From assembly GCA_965372015.1 (NCBI GenBank), contig CBDVAP010000159.1:1-5483 (forward strand): 5,483 bases of DNA, written 5' to 3'. A program made the position numbers and the translations under genes. This document shows, one piece after another, positions 1 to 5,483 of this stretch; positions within the stretch are counted from its first letter, which is position 1; the number at the start of each line of letters is the position of its first letter. Source of the stretch: JACZSB01 sp965372015. Lineage in GTDB: Bacteria; Fidelibacterota; Marinisomatia; SCGC-AAA003-L08; TS1B11. The notes under the pieces are model-generated. The model was not told the DNA's origin. It worked only from the letters and a program-made list of their open reading frames with translations, and made no database searches.

Positions 1-985
1 CAGCCTGGGAGGGTGTCGCTTCTATAACTACAGCTCCGACGATGATGCCCTGTACGACGTCCTCCGTCTATCCCGGGGGATGACCTACAAGGCTTCCATA
101 GCCGGCCTGAACCTGGGCGGCGGTAAATCGGTGATCATCGGCGACCCGGAAAAAGAGCGCAACGAGTACCTATTCCGGGCCTTCGGACGCTTTGTTAATG
201 GGCTGGGCGGACGCTATATCACCGCCGAGGATATGAACACCACCGTCCTGGACATGGAGTGGGTGCGCCACGAAACCCAGTATGTCACCGGGATCTCCAA
301 GGCGCTGGGGGGTAGCGGTGATCCCTCGCCGGTAACAGCCCTGGGAGTTTTTGTGGGGCTCAAAGCGGCTTGGCAAACCAAAATGGGCCGGGAGGAGATG
401 AGTGGTATCAAAGTGGCCGTACAAGGCGTAGGTCACGTGGGGTACCACCTCTGCCGATACCTGCACGAGGCCGGTGCCCAGTTATTCATCGCCGACGTTA
501 ACCAGCAGGCGCTGGATCGCGCGATTCGAGATTTTGACGCCACCCGGATTGTAGGCGATGAGATCTATGGGTTGGATGTTGATATCTTTTCGCCCTGTGC
601 CATGGGCGCCATCTTGAACGACGACACAATTCCCCGTATCAAGGCCCAGGTAGTGGGCGGGGCAGCCAATAACCAGTTGGCCGTGTCCAAGACCCATGGG
701 GAGGCCCTGCGGAAACGGGGGATTCTGTACGCCCCCGATTACGCCATAAATGCCGGCGGCCTGATCAATGTGGCCAACGAGTTGGAAGGTTATAATCAGG
801 AGCGGGCCTTCAAGCAGGCGGAAGGTATCTATGACACGCTGTTGGAAATATTTCGTGTATCGGAAGAGCAAGGCATCTCAACCAATGCCGCGTCCGACCA
901 TCTGGCGGAGGAACGCATCCGGCAGGTGGCTCGGATCAAACGCTTTTATACCAACAGTCCCAGCCGGGTGTTCAAGAGGAGCTAA
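1..985 (+). CDS. Leucine dehydrogenase-type (Glu/Leu/Phe/Val family) amino acid dehydrogenase, 5' partial
   Basis: NAD-dependent oxidative deamination of branched-chain L-amino acids to 2-oxo acids, or the reverse; a cytosolic enzyme. The frame is open from the window edge (first full codon at base 2) to TAA at 983-985, giving 327 visible residues. By alignment from memory with Bacillus LeuDH (about 364 aa), roughly 38 N-terminal residues are missing; the ATG at 80 is internal. Visible residues: RGMTYK with Lys30, GLNLGGGK with Lys42 (the two active-site lysines, 12 apart as in the family), TAED with Asp77 (catalytic Asp), SGDPSPVTA, then the Rossmann motif GVGHVG (142-147) with an acidic residue at the end of the second strand (ADV, Asp165), which favours NAD over NADP. 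APDYAINAGG and AEERI near the C terminus are also family blocks. A Leu (visible residue 2) sits where glutamate dehydrogenase has its substrate-binding Lys, arguing against a glutamate enzyme. Leucine/valine preference over phenylalanine is inferred. Its last codons carry the nusB Shine-Dalgarno. Confidence 0.93.
   Translation, partial: SLGGCRFYNYSSDDDALYDVLRLSRGMTYKASIAGLNLGGGKSVIIGDPEKERNEYLFRAFGRFVNGLGGRYITAEDMNTTVLDMEWVRHETQYVTGISKALGGSGDPSPVTALGVFVGLKAAWQTKMGREEMSGIKVAVQGVGHVGYHLCRYLHEAGAQLFIADVNQQALDRAIRDFDATRIVGDEIYGLDVDIFSPCAMGAILNDDTIPRIKAQVVGGAANNQLAVSKTHGEALRKRGILYAPDYAINAGGLINVANELEGYNQERAFKQAEGIYDTLLEIFRVSEEQGISTNAASDHLAEERIRQVARIKRFYTNSPSRVFKRS
975..981 (+). promoter_or_regulatory. 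Shine-Dalgarno site for nusB, inside the end of the dehydrogenase gene
   Basis: AGAGGAG, containing the core AGGAG at 977-981, is formed by the last Lys-Arg-Ser codons of the dehydrogenase. It is the only good ribosome binding site near nusB. Its core ends 7 bases before the ATC at 989 but 19 bases before the GTG at 1001, so it bears directly on which codon starts nusB. A weaker AGGA at 995-998 lies only 2 bases before the GTG, which is too close for normal use. Confidence 0.55.
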
Positions 986-1000
986 GTCATCGCCAGGAAA

Positions 1001-1426
1001 GTGCGCCGGCGAGCCCGGGTGATGGCCTTACAGTCCCTGTACGCCATGCGCCAGGGTCAATGCAGCCTGGAAGGGGCGTTGGAGTTTGTCGCTGCCGAGA
1101 CCGATACGCCACCGCTGCCGGGGGCTCTGGAATATTGCCGCCGGTTGTCCCTGAAGACTATCGAAAAACAAGAGTGGGCCGATGAGGCTATCTCACAAAA
1201 GCTGGAAAACTGGGAACTGGGACGGGTCGCCTTTATTGACCGTCTGATCCTGGAACTGGCCCTGGTGGAAATGGTTAACTTTAAGGATATCCCTTCCAAG
1301 GTGAGCATAAGTGAAGCTATCGAGATCGCCAAGATTTACAGCACCGACGAAAGCCCCGGCTTTATCAACGGGATCCTGGATGCGGTCTATCATGAGTTGT
1401 TGGATAAGAAAGTGATCAGTGAGTAG
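1001..1426 (+). CDS. nusB: Transcription antitermination factor NusB
   Basis: NusB is a small all-helical RNA-binding protein that pairs with NusE (ribosomal protein S10) on boxA RNA to support antitermination, chiefly of rRNA operons. From GTG at 1001 the product is 141 residues, a normal family length. The Arg-rich N terminus RRRARVMALQSLY (residues 2-14) matches the family opening seen in B. subtilis NusB (RRTAREKALQALF). The C-terminal half has the conserved blocks ENWELGR (69-75), IDRLILELALVEM (79-91), DIPSKVSISEAIEIAK (96-111) and FINGILD (121-127). The gene follows the dehydrogenase by 15 bases and precedes secA by 18, both in the same frame. There is no ATG or TTG between the preceding stop and the GTG. 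The in-frame ATC at 989, well placed after AGGAG, would add four residues and give 145. I list GTG as the conventional choice; identity is firm, the start is not. Confidence 0.93.
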   Translation: MRRRARVMALQSLYAMRQGQCSLEGALEFVAAETDTPPLPGALEYCRRLSLKTIEKQEWADEAISQKLENWELGRVAFIDRLILELALVEMVNFKDIPSKVSISEAIEIAKIYSTDESPGFINGILDAVYHELLDKKVISE

Positions 1427-1444
1427 GCAGGATGGAATGATGAA

Positions 1445-4473
<3,029 letters not shown>

Positions 4474-4489
<16 letters not shown>

Positions 4490-5483
4490 AACCGGGCTTT
4501 TCCACTCGGGCTATTCATGTGGGCCAGGAGCCGGACCCCGCTACCGGCGCCGTGGTGCCCCCTATTTACCAGACCACCACCTACGCCCAGGAAGATCTGG
4601 GGGTCCATCGGGGCTACGACTACAGCCGGGCCGCCAATCCCACCCGTAAGATGCTGGAAACCAACCTGGCTTCCCTGGAAGGGGGGACGGACGCCATCGC
4701 CTTCGCTTCTGGTATGGCGGCGTTTACCGCCCTGATGACACATTTTCGCTCCGGCGACCACTTCATCATCTCCCAAAACGTCTACGGCGGCACCTACCGG
4801 GCCGTTACCCAGGTGTTTAGCCGCTTCGGCCTCACCGCCAGCTGGGTGGACATGACTACCCCCGAACCGTTCCTGGCTGCGGTGGGACCGGGCACCAAGG
4901 CTATTATCATCGAGTCGCCCACCAATCCCATGATGTCACTCACCGACATCGCCCAGTTCTCCCAGCTGGCCCGGGAGCGGGGGCTGCTCACCATCGTGGA
5001 CAACACCTTCATGACCCCCTACTGCCAGCGCCCGCTGGAGTTGGGGGCCGACGTTGTATACCACAGCACTACCAAGTACCTGTGCGGCCATAGCGACATC
5101 ATCGGTGGGGTGGTGATCACCAGCGATAGCGACCTGGCGGCCGACCTGGCGTTCATCCAGAAATCGCTGGGGGCGGTGCCGGCGCCCTTCGACTGCTGGC
5201 TGACCCTGCGCTCGCTCAAAACCTTGGCGGTCAGGATGGACCGGCACAACCACAACGCCCTGCAACTGGCCCATTTCCTGGACGGCCACCCCAAGGTAAG
5301 CCGGGTCTACTTCCCCGGCCTGAAGGACCATCCCCAATATGATCTGGCCCAACAACAACAGCGCACCCCCGATGGCCGGCCCGCCTTTGGAGGGATGATC
5401 ACCTTCGAGACCGGCTCCCGGGAAAACGCCCGCCAGATAGCCCGGGCCTTGAAGGTGTTCACCCTGGCCGAAAGCCTGGGGGG
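4474..5483 (+). CDS. Cystathionine gamma-synthase/gamma-lyase-type PLP enzyme, 3' partial
   Basis: A Cys/Met-metabolism PLP-dependent enzyme (fold type I) of the trans-sulfuration pathway, expected to be a cytosolic homotetramer. It would join cysteine with an activated homoserine (MetB type) or cleave cystathionine (gamma-lyase type). The frame stays open from ATG 4474 to the window edge, giving 336 residues of a family of about 380-390. Visible: FSTRAIHVGQEPDPATGAVV near the start, PIYQTTTY (30-37), DYSR..NPT (49-57; Tyr50 and Arg52 contact the PLP phosphate across the dimer), SGMAA (79-83), VYGGTYR with Tyr104 and Arg109, ESPTNP (147-152), DNTF with Asp176 (PLP ring nitrogen), and STTKYLCGHSD with Lys201 as the PLP lysine. 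Gly at the catalytic-Cys position of methionine gamma-lyase argues against that activity. The window stops at LAESLGG, just before the glutamate used to help tell family members apart, so synthase versus lyase is open. ATG 4474 is the only sensible start; the next in-frame candidate, GTG 4519, would delete conserved residues. It lacks a clear Shine-Dalgarno and overlaps secA by 16 bases, suggesting translational coupling. Confidence 0.92.
4483..4501 (+). other. Small inverted repeat plus T run at the secA stop codon
   Basis: CCGGT (4483-4487) and ACCGG (4491-4495) can form a 5-bp hairpin with an AAA loop, followed by GC and TTTT (4498-4501). The secA stop codon TAA sits in the stem and loop, and the same bases are codons 4-10 of the downstream PLP enzyme. 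The shape resembles a very short intrinsic terminator, but the stem is short and the T run is only four, so at best it would attenuate transcription. Chance occurrence in GC-rich DNA is quite possible. Confidence 0.25.

Noticed and set aside
80..985. ATG at 80 as the real start of the dehydrogenase
   Set aside because: Upstream codons from base 2 encode the conserved family segment (LGGCRFYNY and LRLSRG) in the same frame, so the gene begins before the window.
986..1444. Dehydrogenase, nusB and secA all lie in the same reading frame, so stop readthrough would fuse them
   Set aside because: Short intergenic gaps happen to be multiples of three (15 and 18 bases). Each gene has its own full-length product, and nothing at the TAA or TAG suggests recoding.

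Overview
The window holds four protein genes, all on the + strand and packed end to end: a leucine-dehydrogenase-type amino acid dehydrogenase (5' end cut off), nusB, secA, and a cystathionine gamma-synthase/lyase-type PLP enzyme (3' end cut off). Gaps are 15 and 18 bases, and the last pair overlaps by 16 bases, so the layout reads as one co-directional transcription unit. No RNA gene, mobile element, CRISPR array or recognisable promoter is visible, and no non-coding stretch exceeds 18 bases.

The DNA is GC-rich (about 60% by eye) and uses the standard bacterial code. The best lineage clue is SecA. Its preprotein-binding region is about 85 residues longer than in E. coli and carries blocks such as LxxASRGMPKN, followed by NAKQHQREAE in NBD2. 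From memory these resemble SecA of the Bacteroidota/Chlorobiota and related phyla (FCB group). It also lacks the NBD2 variable subdomain of E. coli SecA. An FCB-type or neighbouring, probably uncultured, lineage is my best guess. This is an inference, not a search result.

Region by region: bases 1-985 encode the NAD-dependent dehydrogenase that interconverts branched-chain amino acids and 2-oxo acids. Bases 1001-1426 (perhaps from 989) encode NusB, the rRNA antitermination factor. Bases 1445-4489 encode the full-length SecA ATPase of the Sec translocase, ending in a zinc-binding SEC-C tail. Bases 4474 to the end encode a trans-sulfuration enzyme of sulfur amino acid metabolism. The genes do not form a single pathway. 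They combine amino acid metabolism with housekeeping transcription and secretion functions, and the unit is probably held together by shared growth-linked expression.

I see no new biological system here. Points worth a second look are the nusB start, where the Shine-Dalgarno points to an ATC codon; the secA/PLP-gene junction, with an overlap and a small hairpin followed by a T run; the SecA insertions; and two unusual residues in the metabolic enzymes.
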